Positions 20,766 to 29,732 of a stretch of 36,361 nucleotides of DNA are shown piece after piece (position 1 is the first letter of the stretch; each line of letters begins with the position of its first letter). The DNA is taken from the IMG/VR virus record IMGVR_UViG_3300038548_000220, positions 1-36,361 of that record; one strand, written 5' to 3'. The DNA comes from a virus. Under the pieces are notes generated by a model that did not search any database, was not told where the DNA came from, and saw only the letters and a program-made list of their open reading frames with translations. Position numbers and translations under genes: made by a program.

Positions 20766-23338
20766 CAGCTTCGGTCCTGTCTGCCGGTGCGGTCGACCAG
20801 CGGCTCTTCCCGAAGAATCACGCCCTCGATCGCCCACTCGCTCGTACTGTTGGCGACCCGGACCTCTGCCTGAAACTGCGTGACCATCCCGGCTTCTTTG
20901 CTGACCGGAACCGTGTAGGGGGTCGCGGCTACGGGATCGAGCGCCACGATTTCGGAGATCGTCTTCGTCCCCGCTCCGGCCGCCTTGTCGGCGAACACCT
21001 CCACGTCCATCGGCACATTGGCGGCCGACGACTTCTGGAAGAGCAACACGAGTTCGCGGAACTGCTTCAGCACAGCGGGTTCGCCGCCCGAGATTCGGTT
21101 CAGTCTGAAGCGCGCGTTTTTCCGTTTGATCGGGTTTTCGTTCACCGTGAGGAACCGACTCAGCACGTTCTGCGTCCCGCCCGCGAGGAAGAACATCAGG
21201 GTCCGCTCGTCGTAGCTATATCGGGCGCTCGCCATCGGGATGATGCAACGCGACCACTCGGCCGTCGACAGGTTGATGATCCAGTACAGCCCGCGCGCAC
21301 CGTCCCCGTCGTCGACCTTCGTCCGCAGCCACACCTCGCCGTAGAACTTCTCCATCACGAGTTCCTGATCGAAGTTGAACAGGTCGGTCTGCTGCACCAC
21401 CACCGCCAGGTCGTAGTCCTTCTCGAGCTCGCGCTTCATCGAGAGGTCGGAGAGGTTGCTGACGCCAAAGTCGCTGATCTCCAAGAGGCCGCGACTCGTC
21501 CAGGCGTAGACCGCCCCCTTCCAGTTATCGAGCGCTCCGACGCCGGCCAGGTAGGTGCCTTCGAGGATCACGTTCACCACGAGGTTGGAGTCGAACCCGC
21601 TGATCCGGTACACCCGGCCCTCGGTCGAGAACGAATACATCGTCTCGGCGGTCGCCATGATGCGCAGCAGCGTCTCGGTCCCGAGCGTCTCGCGGTTGCC
21701 GAGCGGCCAATGATCCGGCTGGTTGTTCGCGCACCACCCGAGCCGGTTCTCCTCGACGGCCGCGCTAGAGTTCTCGAGCGCTCCACTGAGGTCGTTCAAC
21801 TGCGGCGAGTAGAACTGCCCGTTGGTTGCCCGTACGCCGAACTGACCATCAGCGGCATCGATTCCGGCGTACGGCCGTGCCAGGTTGAGGGTCTGGCCGG
21901 TGTCGTACGGCTTCGCCCCGACGCGCAGGACCGGCTTCTCGAACTGCGCGTCTAGCTTGAACGTCACGCCGCTCTGCCACTCGACCATCATCGCCTGTGG
22001 GCGCTCGACCTTGTAGAGGGTGCCGTCGATCTCGATCTGATCGTGAACCAGGATGTTTTCGCTCGCGTCCGTCAGGGTGGCGTCTTGATCGAACGTGACG
22101 GTCTGCAGCCCGACGTCGAACGACAGGATCTTGGTACCCGCTGGGAACGCGGCAGGACTGGGGGAGATTTCCTCGTACAACTGCCCAACCGCAACGCCTT
22201 CGAACTGCGCGGTCGGCACTCCCGTAACGGTCGGGCTGGTGTCCGTGATCCCCACACCCGACAACTGACGCGAACCAATCCCCGCCTTGCGCGCGTCTGC
22301 GTCGGCGCTCAGGTCGCCCCACGGGACGCCGACGTATAGCGCCAGGCTCTGCCGCTCCTGCGTCACGATCCCGTACAGCGTCCCCTTGTACTCCGTCACG
22401 TCTGCGAGTCGGGGGGGCATCAGTCGAGCCGCCCCGATACCCTCCTGTCCCGTGTTGGTGTAGAGCGCCTCTCCGAGTTCGCCGTCCTTTTTGTTGTCCA
22501 CTACCTCGATGTATCGGTTCGCGATCGCGGTAGCGTCGACGACAGCAGAGCCGACGAGGAACATCCGATCCCCGGGTTCGCGATCGTTCGGCACCGTCAG
22601 GGTGCGGTAGACCTCAACCCGCAGAGTCGAACCCGCGATCTCCTCGATCTCCTCGAGCCCGTCGACCCATCCGATCCGATAGGTAAGGTTCGCCGTCGCC
22701 GCGTTGACCGGGAAGACGTTGACCGGCGTGCTTGGTGCGCCGGTGTAGAAGGGCGTCACCTCGTCGTCGAACTCGCGCTTGAAGATAGCCCGAACGTTTG
22801 CGGTCGTGCTGTTCTCGTACGCGCGCCCGTCCACCTCGTCGAGCGTCACCAGCACAACCCCCAGTGGTGCCGACAGCCCGGCCCGTTGGGCGAGGTTCTT
22901 CGTCGTGGTGTCGAACCGCAGCAGGTTCTTGCGCGACGTGAGGTACATCCGGCCGTTCTTGGCCTGCTCGCCCGGGTAGTAGACGGCCTGAACTTTGCCG
23001 CTGTCGAACTTCGGATCTGCCCCGTAGAGCAGCACATCCCCGTGGGCGACCGGCGCCGCCCCCACGGTCAACCACTCGGCTTTCCAGTTGTCGGTGAGGT
23101 CGTCCTTCTGCGTGACGACGAGCTGCAGGCTGGGCCGTGCGTCGAACTGTCGGCGGGGGAAGTGGTCCGTCGCGACCGGATCTGACAAGACGAAAGAGTC
23201 GGCCGGCAACGGCTCCAACACACCGGGCTTCCGGAAGCAGATATCGTCCGCGATCTCACACGAGCCGGGCGGCGATGCTGCTAGCGGGCTCGGGTCAATC
23301 CACAACCCGTGGAGCGGCAGCAGGGGAAGGTCGGCCAT
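20765..23338 (-). CDS. Large tail hub/stabilization protein (gp10-like)
   Basis: This 857-residue, beta-rich protein carries repeats of short strands consistent with a propeller, for example GRMYLTSRKNLLRFD, YKGTLYGIVTQERQSLALY, MYSFSTEGRVYRISGFDSN, GAVYAWTSRGLLEISDFG and ERTLMFFLAGGTQNVLSRF. Length and position directly after a small connector protein fit the P22 gp10-type protein that closes the portal channel and carries the fibers; this one is much longer than P22 gp10 (472 residues). Family assignment is by architecture. Confidence 0.65.
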   Translation of the reverse strand: MADLPLLPLHGLWIDPSPLAASPPGSCEIADDICFRKPGVLEPLPADSFVLSDPVATDHFPRRQFDARPSLQLVVTQKDDLTDNWKAEWLTVGAAPVAHGDVLLYGADPKFDSGKVQAVYYPGEQAKNGRMYLTSRKNLLRFDTTTKNLAQRAGLSAPLGVVLVTLDEVDGRAYENSTTANVRAIFKREFDDEVTPFYTGAPSTPVNVFPVNAATANLTYRIGWVDGLEEIEEIAGSTLRVEVYRTLTVPNDREPGDRMFLVGSAVVDATAIANRYIEVVDNKKDGELGEALYTNTGQEGIGAARLMPPRLADVTEYKGTLYGIVTQERQSLALYVGVPWGDLSADADARKAGIGSRQLSGVGITDTSPTVTGVPTAQFEGVAVGQLYEEISPSPAAFPAGTKILSFDVGLQTVTFDQDATLTDASENILVHDQIEIDGTLYKVERPQAMMVEWQSGVTFKLDAQFEKPVLRVGAKPYDTGQTLNLARPYAGIDAADGQFGVRATNGQFYSPQLNDLSGALENSSAAVEENRLGWCANNQPDHWPLGNRETLGTETLLRIMATAETMYSFSTEGRVYRISGFDSNLVVNVILEGTYLAGVGALDNWKGAVYAWTSRGLLEISDFGVSNLSDLSMKRELEKDYDLAVVVQQTDLFNFDQELVMEKFYGEVWLRTKVDDGDGARGLYWIINLSTAEWSRCIIPMASARYSYDERTLMFFLAGGTQNVLSRFLTVNENPIKRKNARFRLNRISGGEPAVLKQFRELVLLFQKSSAANVPMDVEVFADKAAGAGTKTISEIVALDPVAATPYTVPVSKEAGMVTQFQAEVRVANSTSEWAIEGVILREEPLVDRTGRQDRS

Positions 23339-23339
23339 C

Positions 23340-24269
23340 CTACAGCCTCGCGGGCGGCGACCAGCGCCGGAACGCTCTCAGGACGCCATAACGGGGCTTG
23401 AACGGCGTCGCCAGATCCCTCACCCGGGGCTCCATCGCCTCCACCATGCGCGCGATATCGGCCTGCACCTTCGCCGCCAGCGCGGCAGCCTTCTGCACGG
23501 TCCCCATGTCGGACAGGATGACCGTAGCCGCTGCGTCTGCGAGCGTCCGGTGGAACTCCTGGGGGAGCATGGTGGGGAACTCGGCCTGATCTGCCGCACG
23601 CAACAGGTCCCCGACCTCGATCCGTGTGGTGTCGGTCCCGACCGGGAACGTCACGTCTAGCGTGTAGACCGCCGGGGTCTGGACAAGGTGCAGTTCGTGC
23701 GAGCCGTTGGGGGCAACGATGTCCACGTCCTCGCCGTCGTTTAGCTGGATGCTGTTGATCTGGTCGTCCGGCACCAGGTTGATTTTGATCGTCGGCGTGA
23801 TCTGCGTAACGATCCCCTTCGTCTGGGCCTCGACGATGATCGACGGGCGCAACTTGTACCACTGCCGCAGCGTCCACCCGCTCGGCTCCGGCCTCGGTAC
23901 CAGACGCAACTGATCCGCGTTGTCGACGAACCCCAACGGGTCGCCCGGGTCCTGGCTCTGCTCCGCGTGCTCGCGTTGCGTCACCTCTTGCATCTGGCGG
24001 ATATCCCCACCGGGCTCGATCGCCTCGACCGTCACCAGACCGCCAACCATCGAGCGCGGCGGGATGCGGTAGACCTCCCGGCCCGAAATGATCGGAGTCT
24101 CGAGGAGCTGCTGCCCGTACCCGTTGCCGGTTGACTTGATCGGCTCCGCGAACACGGTCCGGAGCGCGTCCGTCAACTCCTGCCGGATCCGATCGTCCGT
24201 GTAGTCCGGGTGCGTGTCGGCGATCCGCGCGGCGAGCCGTACCGCTTTTATTAGGGCCGCGTCATCCAC
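23340..24269 (-). CDS. Head-tail connector/tail accessory protein
   Basis: This 309-residue protein has a helical N-terminus typical of adaptor proteins (LIKAVRLAARIADTHPDYTD, IRQELTDALRTVF), a beta-rich middle (TLRQWYKLRP, KINLVPDDQINSI) and a C-terminal helix with TLADAAATVILSDMG. Proteins in this position in short-tailed phages bind below the portal ring (like P22 gp4). An upstream GGAG suits the ATG at 24269. Assignment is based on location and predicted fold. Confidence 0.6.
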   Translation of the reverse strand: MDDAALIKAVRLAARIADTHPDYTDDRIRQELTDALRTVFAEPIKSTGNGYGQQLLETPIISGREVYRIPPRSMVGGLVTVEAIEPGGDIRQMQEVTQREHAEQSQDPGDPLGFVDNADQLRLVPRPEPSGWTLRQWYKLRPSIIVEAQTKGIVTQITPTIKINLVPDDQINSIQLNDGEDVDIVAPNGSHELHLVQTPAVYTLDVTFPVGTDTTRIEVGDLLRAADQAEFPTMLPQEFHRTLADAAATVILSDMGTVQKAAALAAKVQADIARMVEAMEPRVRDLATPFKPRYGVLRAFRRWSPPARL

Positions 24270-24282
24270 GCTCTGCTCCGGG

Positions 24283-24840
24283 TTAGTAGCGCATGCCGCC
24301 CCCGCCGTACTTGCGGGGGTTTCCGTATTCGTCGTCCTCGTCGTCCTGCCACGGGTCGAGCAACTCGGTGTCGCTCGCCCTCATGCGTGGGGGCATCGGT
24401 CGGTTGATATCTGTCGGGCGATCCATCGGACCACGCCCATAGTCGGCAAGCGCTGAGTCGGCCGCATCGTACACGCTCGACGTCGACGGCCCCATCTGCG
24501 CCCCAATGTACTCCTCCGCTCCGGGTCCCGGGGGGTTGTTCTGCAGGTCCTGGTCGACCGCCCCCCCCGCCTCGTCGGCACCCTCCGCCCCGTACGACTT
24601 GGCCGCAAAGCTCGCGATATTCGAGACGTTCGACCGCTGCCGTGCCGCGTCTGCCGCCGACTGCGAAGACATGGTGCGAGCCGCCGTCAATCCTGCCGTC
24701 GACGGCGCGCCCAAACTTGCCGCGTTCTGCTGGGCGATCCCCATGGCGGTCTCTCGACGCTGCTGTGCCTGAGCCTTTTCGGCTTCTTTGTCGTCCATCC
24801 ACATCTTGACGGCTGTAGCAGCGAGGAGAGGCCAAACCAT
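24283..24840 (-). CDS. Small virion-region protein between coat and connector
   Basis: This 185-residue protein starts MVWPLLAATAVKMWMDDKEA; the first 15 residues are hydrophobic. A helical Gln/Ala-rich part (about 18-80) follows, then a disordered Gly/Pro/Asp-rich C-terminus. A strong GGAGG precedes the ATG at 24840. It could be an ejected internal protein or a head completion factor; not assigned. Confidence 0.65.
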   Translation of the reverse strand: MVWPLLAATAVKMWMDDKEAEKAQAQQRRETAMGIAQQNAASLGAPSTAGLTAARTMSSQSAADAARQRSNVSNIASFAAKSYGAEGADEAGGAVDQDLQNNPPGPGAEEYIGAQMGPSTSSVYDAADSALADYGRGPMDRPTDINRPMPPRMRASDTELLDPWQDDEDDEYGNPRKYGGGGMRY

Positions 24841-24852
24841 GTCGAGTTCCTC

Positions 24853-26127
24853 CTATGCCGGCGCGGTGTCGCCGTCACTCTCGATCGAGGTGACGATCGC
24901 GCAGTGGTAGGGGATCTCGATGACGGGCGCCTGATGCGAGTAGATCCGCATCTGTGAGCCCGCGTTGCCGTCGAGTTCCTTCCAGAACCACTCACGCGAC
25001 ATTCCGAGGCGGAACGTCAGGTCGGTAGCGCCGATTCGGCGGACCGTGTTGTTGCAGAAGAACATCGCGATCCCCTGCTTCATGTACTCGTGAATCTCGA
25101 TCGTGACGGGGCCGATCGGACTCTTGACCACCAGCGTGCTCATGCCGGTCTGCTTCATCTCCATGGGCTGGATGTAGCGGTCGAGGTTGTCGAGCTCGTC
25201 GGTGAACTGCGCGAACTGCGCAGCCGAGCAGCAGTACTTTCCGCCGCCCTTTGCTCCGTTGTTCTTCAGGCGCGCGAACAACTGCGCCAGCTTCGCGACC
25301 GTCATCGGGGACGCGGGGCCGCCGGCATCGAACTGGACCGCCTGCCACTGGGGGAAGACGCCGGCGTCGATGTTGAACAGCACACCCTGGTTCTCCAGGA
25401 TTGCCTGCAGGCCGGTACAGCTCTTGCCCTTGGCGTCTCGCGCGATGATCTTGTGACCAGCCGCAACCACGTTGGCCGAGCCCGTCTTCTGGAGTTCCAG
25501 CCGGTTGATCTGCGAATCCGGAACCGCGACGACCGTCACCTCGGTTTCGACCAGCGTGCTCCCGTCGGCTTCGTAGATCTCGACGCGCGCATTGACCATG
25601 TGGTTCCACAACCCCGAGGACCAGGAACCTTGGGTGATGTTGATAACCTGGCCGGCGTTCAGGTCCGCGCCGCTGATGCTCGCGTTGACCACGGCGAGTT
25701 CGGCCTGCGCCACGGCTGCCGTTCCCGGGCCGTACAGCAGCGCGAGTTCGCGGTACAGCTCCCCACCTTCCATCATGGACTCCACCTTGTAGTCCACGGC
25801 CTCCATGTAGGAGCCCTCACGACCCGCTGCCATGCGGGCAACCACGTCGTAGGGGATGTTGCCGATCAGCATGATGGTCGCGCCATCGAGCTGGGCATTC
25901 TTCACAACCGAGTCGACAGCGGACTTCAGCGCGAACGCTGTGCCGTCGACGTTGTGCGTCACGCCGTGCTCGAGGCCCAGCTTGACGGGGAAGTTGTAGT
26001 TCTCGCCGACCCGTTCGGCCGTGCGGAACTTCGCGTACTGCGCGATCGAATCGACGCTCGGCAGTGGGTTGATGTACGGGCCGTAACGACGCTTCAGAAG
26101 CGCCTGGATGTTAGTGAGTGCGGACAT
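24853..26127 (-). CDS. Major capsid (coat) protein
   Basis: This 424-residue protein sits immediately after the scaffold gene. N-terminus has LTNIQALLKRRYGPYINPLP, the E-loop-like region NFPVKLGLEHGVTHNVDGTA, then VEIYEADGSTLVETEVTVVA (possible inserted domain, as in P22 coat), and the P-domain-like KYCCSAAQFAQFTDELDNLD and end MFFCNNTVRRIGATDLTFRL. Size and order (portal, scaffold, coat) are those of HK97-fold coats of short-tailed phages. AAGGA precedes the ATG. This gene has its own 187-bp leader, as expected for the most abundant protein. Confidence 0.85.
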   Translation of the reverse strand: MSALTNIQALLKRRYGPYINPLPSVDSIAQYAKFRTAERVGENYNFPVKLGLEHGVTHNVDGTAFALKSAVDSVVKNAQLDGATIMLIGNIPYDVVARMAAGREGSYMEAVDYKVESMMEGGELYRELALLYGPGTAAVAQAELAVVNASISGADLNAGQVINITQGSWSSGLWNHMVNARVEIYEADGSTLVETEVTVVAVPDSQINRLELQKTGSANVVAAGHKIIARDAKGKSCTGLQAILENQGVLFNIDAGVFPQWQAVQFDAGGPASPMTVAKLAQLFARLKNNGAKGGGKYCCSAAQFAQFTDELDNLDRYIQPMEMKQTGMSTLVVKSPIGPVTIEIHEYMKQGIAMFFCNNTVRRIGATDLTFRLGMSREWFWKELDGNAGSQMRIYSHQAPVIEIPYHCAIVTSIESDGDTAPA

Positions 26128-26314
26128 GGCGAGCTGTTCCTTGGGTGACGCCGACTATTCGGCAGGTTCGTTACCCCAAGTCGCTCAGCCTCCGTGCAAC
26201 GCGCCGTCTCGTGCTTGTCCGGTTCTGTCCCGGGTGCGTTCGGCAACGCGTGCGCTCTCCGCGCGATTCGGTATCTCAGAAATAATGGGGGAGCATACGG
26301 TCTCCTGTCAAGCT
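26128..26314. other. 187-bp intergenic leader upstream of the coat gene
   Basis: The largest gap in the genome; no small gene is supported. It contains a candidate promoter at its upstream end and short inverted repeats on the minus strand (GCGTT-GCCG-AACGC at about 26239-26252 and GCGC-GGAGA-GCGC near 26252-26264) that may fold in the coat mRNA leader. I see no U-tract typical of an intrinsic terminator. Confidence 0.6.
26282..26311 (-). promoter_or_regulatory. Candidate promoter for the coat gene
   Basis: TTGACA (26311-26306) and CATTAT (26287-26282) are 18 bp apart on the minus strand, just after the scaffold stop. Unlike the four other promoters, the spacer has no GCGC-N6-GCGC element, so it would not respond to the same regulator. 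Confidence 0.5.
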
Positions 26315-27499
26315 TCAGGTCTGCCGGTCGCGCAGAGCCTCGATATGTTGGCGGAAATCGGAGACCGTCCCGCTCGGGCGAGCACCGGCCGCCCCGCCCC
26401 CACCGGGCGCTGCCCCGCGTGCTGCCGGCGGTCCGGGTGCAGCGGGTGGCGCCACGACCGGCGCCCCTGCGGGAGCTGCTGCGGGGGGCTTGCGCCGTGA
26501 CTCCACGTCGTCCGCCATCGCGATCAAGTCCTCGCGTGTCGCCGCCGCCGCATCCTGCGCGATCCTTGGCGTCAACTCGCCGCCCTGCCACAGGTTGCGC
26601 AGATGGGCGTGGAAGATCTGTCGAGCGACCGGTCCGTCCTCTACCTTCGCATTGACGAACGCGGGCGTGCGGTAGCCCTCGATCTTGTCCTGCAACGCGG
26701 AGTTCTGGCCCTTTCGCTTGCCCCGATCAAGCACTTCCTGCTCGGAGCGTCGACGCAGGTCCGCCATCCGCTCCCGTCGCTCGGCGTTGCGCGCACGCTT
26801 CGCCAGCTCCCTCTCGCGGGGGGTGAGCTCCGCCTCCGCCGCGTACATGGCGGCAACGGGTTCCAGCACTGCCTCGATGTCGATCCCGAGTAGCTCGAGG
26901 TCGTCGGCCATCGTGGCGGGGTTCTTCTTCCAGCCGTTCACCATCCCGGCGAAGCTCTCCTGCGTCTCGGAGAATGCGCGCTTGTCCTCCGCGACCGCGT
27001 TCAGCTTGCGAGAGTAGTCGGCCTGTCGCAGGCCACCGTCGCGCCACTGAGAGAGCGGGATGAGTTCGTCGACGCCATCGCGCGTGATCTTGACCTTCAT
27101 CGTTTCGTAGAACGACTCCGGCAGCGCGCCGTCCTCCGCGCCCTCCATGGCCGTGATGAACTCGTCGCGCGGCATGCCGAACAGGTCGGCCGGGGCGGGC
27201 TCGCCGTCCGGGTTGAACTCTTCACCGACCGGGGGTGCGTCGGGGTCGACCGATGCTGCCGCGAGTGCGGGATCGGGCAAGTCTTCGGGCGCGACCGGGC
27301 CCGCACCTGGAACTGCGCCAGCACCGGGGTCCGCGTTCGGGGCGCCGGGATCGGGCTCCATGCCAGGTGCGCCGGGGCGTGCCGCCATGCGGTCGCGGAA
27401 CGTCTCGCCCGGTACCGGGGCCGGTTCCGCTACCACGGGGGCGGCTGCCGGCACTGCTGGGGCTGCGGGCGCTCCCGCGCCGGTTGCTGGTTCGGTCAT
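26315..27499 (-). CDS. Scaffolding protein
   Basis: This 394-residue protein has a Pro/Ala-rich N-terminus (1-95), a charged helical centre (about 120-290, including LRQADYSRKLNAVAEDKRAF and LTPRERELAKRARNAERRER), and a Pro/Gly/Ala-rich C-terminus ending in a short helix (SDFRQHIEALRDRQT). High charge, helical content and place between portal and coat identify a scaffold. The C-terminal helix would contact the coat. The start follows the motif GACGAAAGGGAA, which overlaps the portal stop. Confidence 0.75.
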   Translation of the reverse strand: MTEPATGAGAPAAPAVPAAAPVVAEPAPVPGETFRDRMAARPGAPGMEPDPGAPNADPGAGAVPGAGPVAPEDLPDPALAAASVDPDAPPVGEEFNPDGEPAPADLFGMPRDEFITAMEGAEDGALPESFYETMKVKITRDGVDELIPLSQWRDGGLRQADYSRKLNAVAEDKRAFSETQESFAGMVNGWKKNPATMADDLELLGIDIEAVLEPVAAMYAAEAELTPRERELAKRARNAERRERMADLRRRSEQEVLDRGKRKGQNSALQDKIEGYRTPAFVNAKVEDGPVARQIFHAHLRNLWQGGELTPRIAQDAAAATREDLIAMADDVESRRKPPAAAPAGAPVVAPPAAPGPPAARGAAPGGGGAAGARPSGTVSDFRQHIEALRDRQT

Positions 27500-27505
27500 C
27501 TGTTG

Positions 27506-27517
27506 TTCCCTTTCGTC
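27506..27517 (-). promoter_or_regulatory. Translation-start motif variant (copy 5)
   Basis: GACGAAAGGGAA differs from the consensus at the first base only. It lies six bases before the ATG of the scaffold gene and overlaps the portal stop codon. Confidence 0.65.
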
Positions 27518-29732
27518 ACTCTGCCGCGTTAAGCTGCGGCTCTGGCGGTGTGGCTGGCTTCGGCAGGTTGACTCCCGTGTCGGCTGCCTTTTCTGTGATC
27601 TTCCCCGTCGACAGGTCGCTCCCCTTCATCGATTTCTCTGACGTCGGCGTCGCCTGTACCTGCAACGCCTGCACCGGGGGGAACTTCAGCAGCGCGGCGA
27701 GCTCGGGCGGTATGTCGCGGTAGACCCGCATGTGCCACGCGATGTGGGCAAGGATCGGATTCCGCACCTTCGGATCGTTCAACGCCTCCGGTGTCGACAG
27801 TTCCGCGACATGCTCCGGCACGTGCAGGAACGGGTTGTCGGTCGGGAGCACAGGGGTCTCGGGCGTGACCTCGACGGGCGGCCCGGGTCGATCCTCTCCC
27901 ATCGTCTCGCCGGTCTGCGGGTCGACCGCTGCGGGGATGATCGGCCCCTCGATCTGCTTCACCGTCACGACGCCGGCCGAGAACTGTTCGTTCTCCCACT
28001 CGATCCGGTTGATGTTCGCACGAGGCGCCCGGTAGAGCGGCGTGATCTGACCCTCCGTGATGATCTCGATCGCCTGCTCGGGTGTCTGGATCGCACCCGG
28101 CACATCCTTCAGGAAGTTGGCGACCTCGATCTGCCCTGCACGCGAGCGCAGCGCCGCCGAGACGGGCTTCACTCTCACGCGTCGCATCACTCGAAGCAAC
28201 TCGGCCCGGAACTCTTTCAGCGCGGTGCGCTTGTTCGGCCCCGTCATCTCGAGCACGAGGAAGTCCGGAGCCTTCCGCCGCACAATGTCGAGCATCTTGT
28301 TCGCGACTGCTTCGCGGTGCTCCGTGAGTGCGGCGTGCCGGCCCTCCTGGTAGTCCTGCGCGATCGACGCAAACAGCGCCGCCATGGTTCCGGATTTGAT
28401 GTTGCTCGACGGGTCGCCGCGCGTGACGCTGTTCTGCCCCGCGACGCTCTGCATTTTCTTGTCGAGGTAGTCGAGGAAGTACGGCCCCGACTGCGGGATC
28501 TCGGCCATCATGAGGGCGTGCGGATCGTTCGCCCCGGTCGGCTTGCGGATCAGATACATCCCGTTCGCGAGTTGCTCCTCGGAGAACTCCGTGCCCTTGT
28601 CGGCAATGATCGACTGGCGCCCGAACGTCGACAGGTTGGTCGCCATGTCGGACGTGAGCTGCGTCATCATCTGGTTCAGAACCACCAAGTCCCACGAATC
28701 CGAGTAGCCGAGAGCCGACCCGACGAACTCGGCCGGCTGGTAGCGGATCAACGGCCAGTCACCACCCGGCATCGGGCCGTCGTGGACCGGGAGTTGATCG
28801 ATCACCACGAGGTACCGGCCCTCCGGCAGCGCCTTGCAGGCCTTGTGGTAGAAGTGCGTGACGACCACATCGTCTTCCGACACCTCGCCATCGTCGAAAC
28901 CGAACAGCGCTTCGTATCCGATCGCGTTGTGGACGGACGCGTTCCTGATCGACGCCGCGATCTCCTCGTCCTCGAACTCCTCGCCGGTGTCGGGGTCCGT
29001 CTTTTTCGCGTACTGGTTGAGCATCTCCCAGCGGCTCCGGCGTTCCCGGACACTGGCCCACAGGTGATCCTCTTCCTGCTCCTGCGTCGGGTCCGTGATG
29101 CATTGCCAGGGTGGGAGGATCTTCGCGACGATCGCCGGCGTCTGAAGGGTCTTCATCTTCGGCGTGACGGTGCCGTCTTCGAGGATCACCGGACGCTCGA
29201 TCGACTCCCCGCCCTCGGGATCGTAGATCAACCAGCTCCACATCGTGGCGAACAGTTCGCCGCGCTCCACGAGTCGACGTTCTCGCGAGTTGCCGTACCA
29301 CTTGCGGTAGATCGCATCCATGACGGACTCGCACATGTCGACCTGTCGCTCCGACACGGACTCACTAGCGGTTGTGGCGGCCTGGAATGCGGGGCGCTGC
29401 TTCGTTGCCGACGTGACGGCAAGCCGGATGTAGCTGCGGACTTCGTTGACACGGAACCGAACCAGTTCGCCCTGGTCGCCCTCGAGTTGAATCTGCGCAG
29501 CGTCGAACCCCAGAAGGGCTGTGGGTTGGATGCCGTAGTACTCGGAGATCATCGAGAGCCACATGTCGATGTAGCCGCGACGCTCGGCGAAGTTGTACCA
29601 GCGCTGCTCCCGACTCTTCAGGTCGGCCGCCAGCACCTTCGCCTCCGCGCCGGCCCAGTACCCTTTCGGCGCGCCCCCGATGCCATCGGTACGGCCGTCG
29701 TCGGCGAAGTCCTGCGTGGTATGCGGTGCCAT
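27516..29732 (-). CDS. Portal protein
   Basis: This 738-residue protein is in the size range of P22-type portals. N-terminal helical wing region includes EQRWYNFAERRGYIDMWLSM and RFRVNEVRSYIRLAVTSATK. The centre has IAKILPPWQCITDPT and HFYHKACKALPEGRYLVVID, followed by SALGYSDSWDLVVLNQMMTQ (stem helices) and YLDKKMQSVAGQNSVTRGDP. The C-terminus is Pro/Thr-rich. The dodecameric ring would form the DNA entry channel. It directly follows the large terminase, with ATG next to its TAG. No ribosome-binding site stands out, suggesting coupling. Confidence 0.85.
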   Translation of the reverse strand: MAPHTTQDFADDGRTDGIGGAPKGYWAGAEAKVLAADLKSREQRWYNFAERRGYIDMWLSMISEYYGIQPTALLGFDAAQIQLEGDQGELVRFRVNEVRSYIRLAVTSATKQRPAFQAATTASESVSERQVDMCESVMDAIYRKWYGNSRERRLVERGELFATMWSWLIYDPEGGESIERPVILEDGTVTPKMKTLQTPAIVAKILPPWQCITDPTQEQEEDHLWASVRERRSRWEMLNQYAKKTDPDTGEEFEDEEIAASIRNASVHNAIGYEALFGFDDGEVSEDDVVVTHFYHKACKALPEGRYLVVIDQLPVHDGPMPGGDWPLIRYQPAEFVGSALGYSDSWDLVVLNQMMTQLTSDMATNLSTFGRQSIIADKGTEFSEEQLANGMYLIRKPTGANDPHALMMAEIPQSGPYFLDYLDKKMQSVAGQNSVTRGDPSSNIKSGTMAALFASIAQDYQEGRHAALTEHREAVANKMLDIVRRKAPDFLVLEMTGPNKRTALKEFRAELLRVMRRVRVKPVSAALRSRAGQIEVANFLKDVPGAIQTPEQAIEIITEGQITPLYRAPRANINRIEWENEQFSAGVVTVKQIEGPIIPAAVDPQTGETMGEDRPGPPVEVTPETPVLPTDNPFLHVPEHVAELSTPEALNDPKVRNPILAHIAWHMRVYRDIPPELAALLKFPPVQALQVQATPTSEKSMKGSDLSTGKITEKAADTGVNLPKPATPPEPQLNAAE

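Noticed and set aside
22334-22342. TATAGCGC inside the tail hub gene
   Set aside because: No partner half-site and no -35 box 17-19 bp away.
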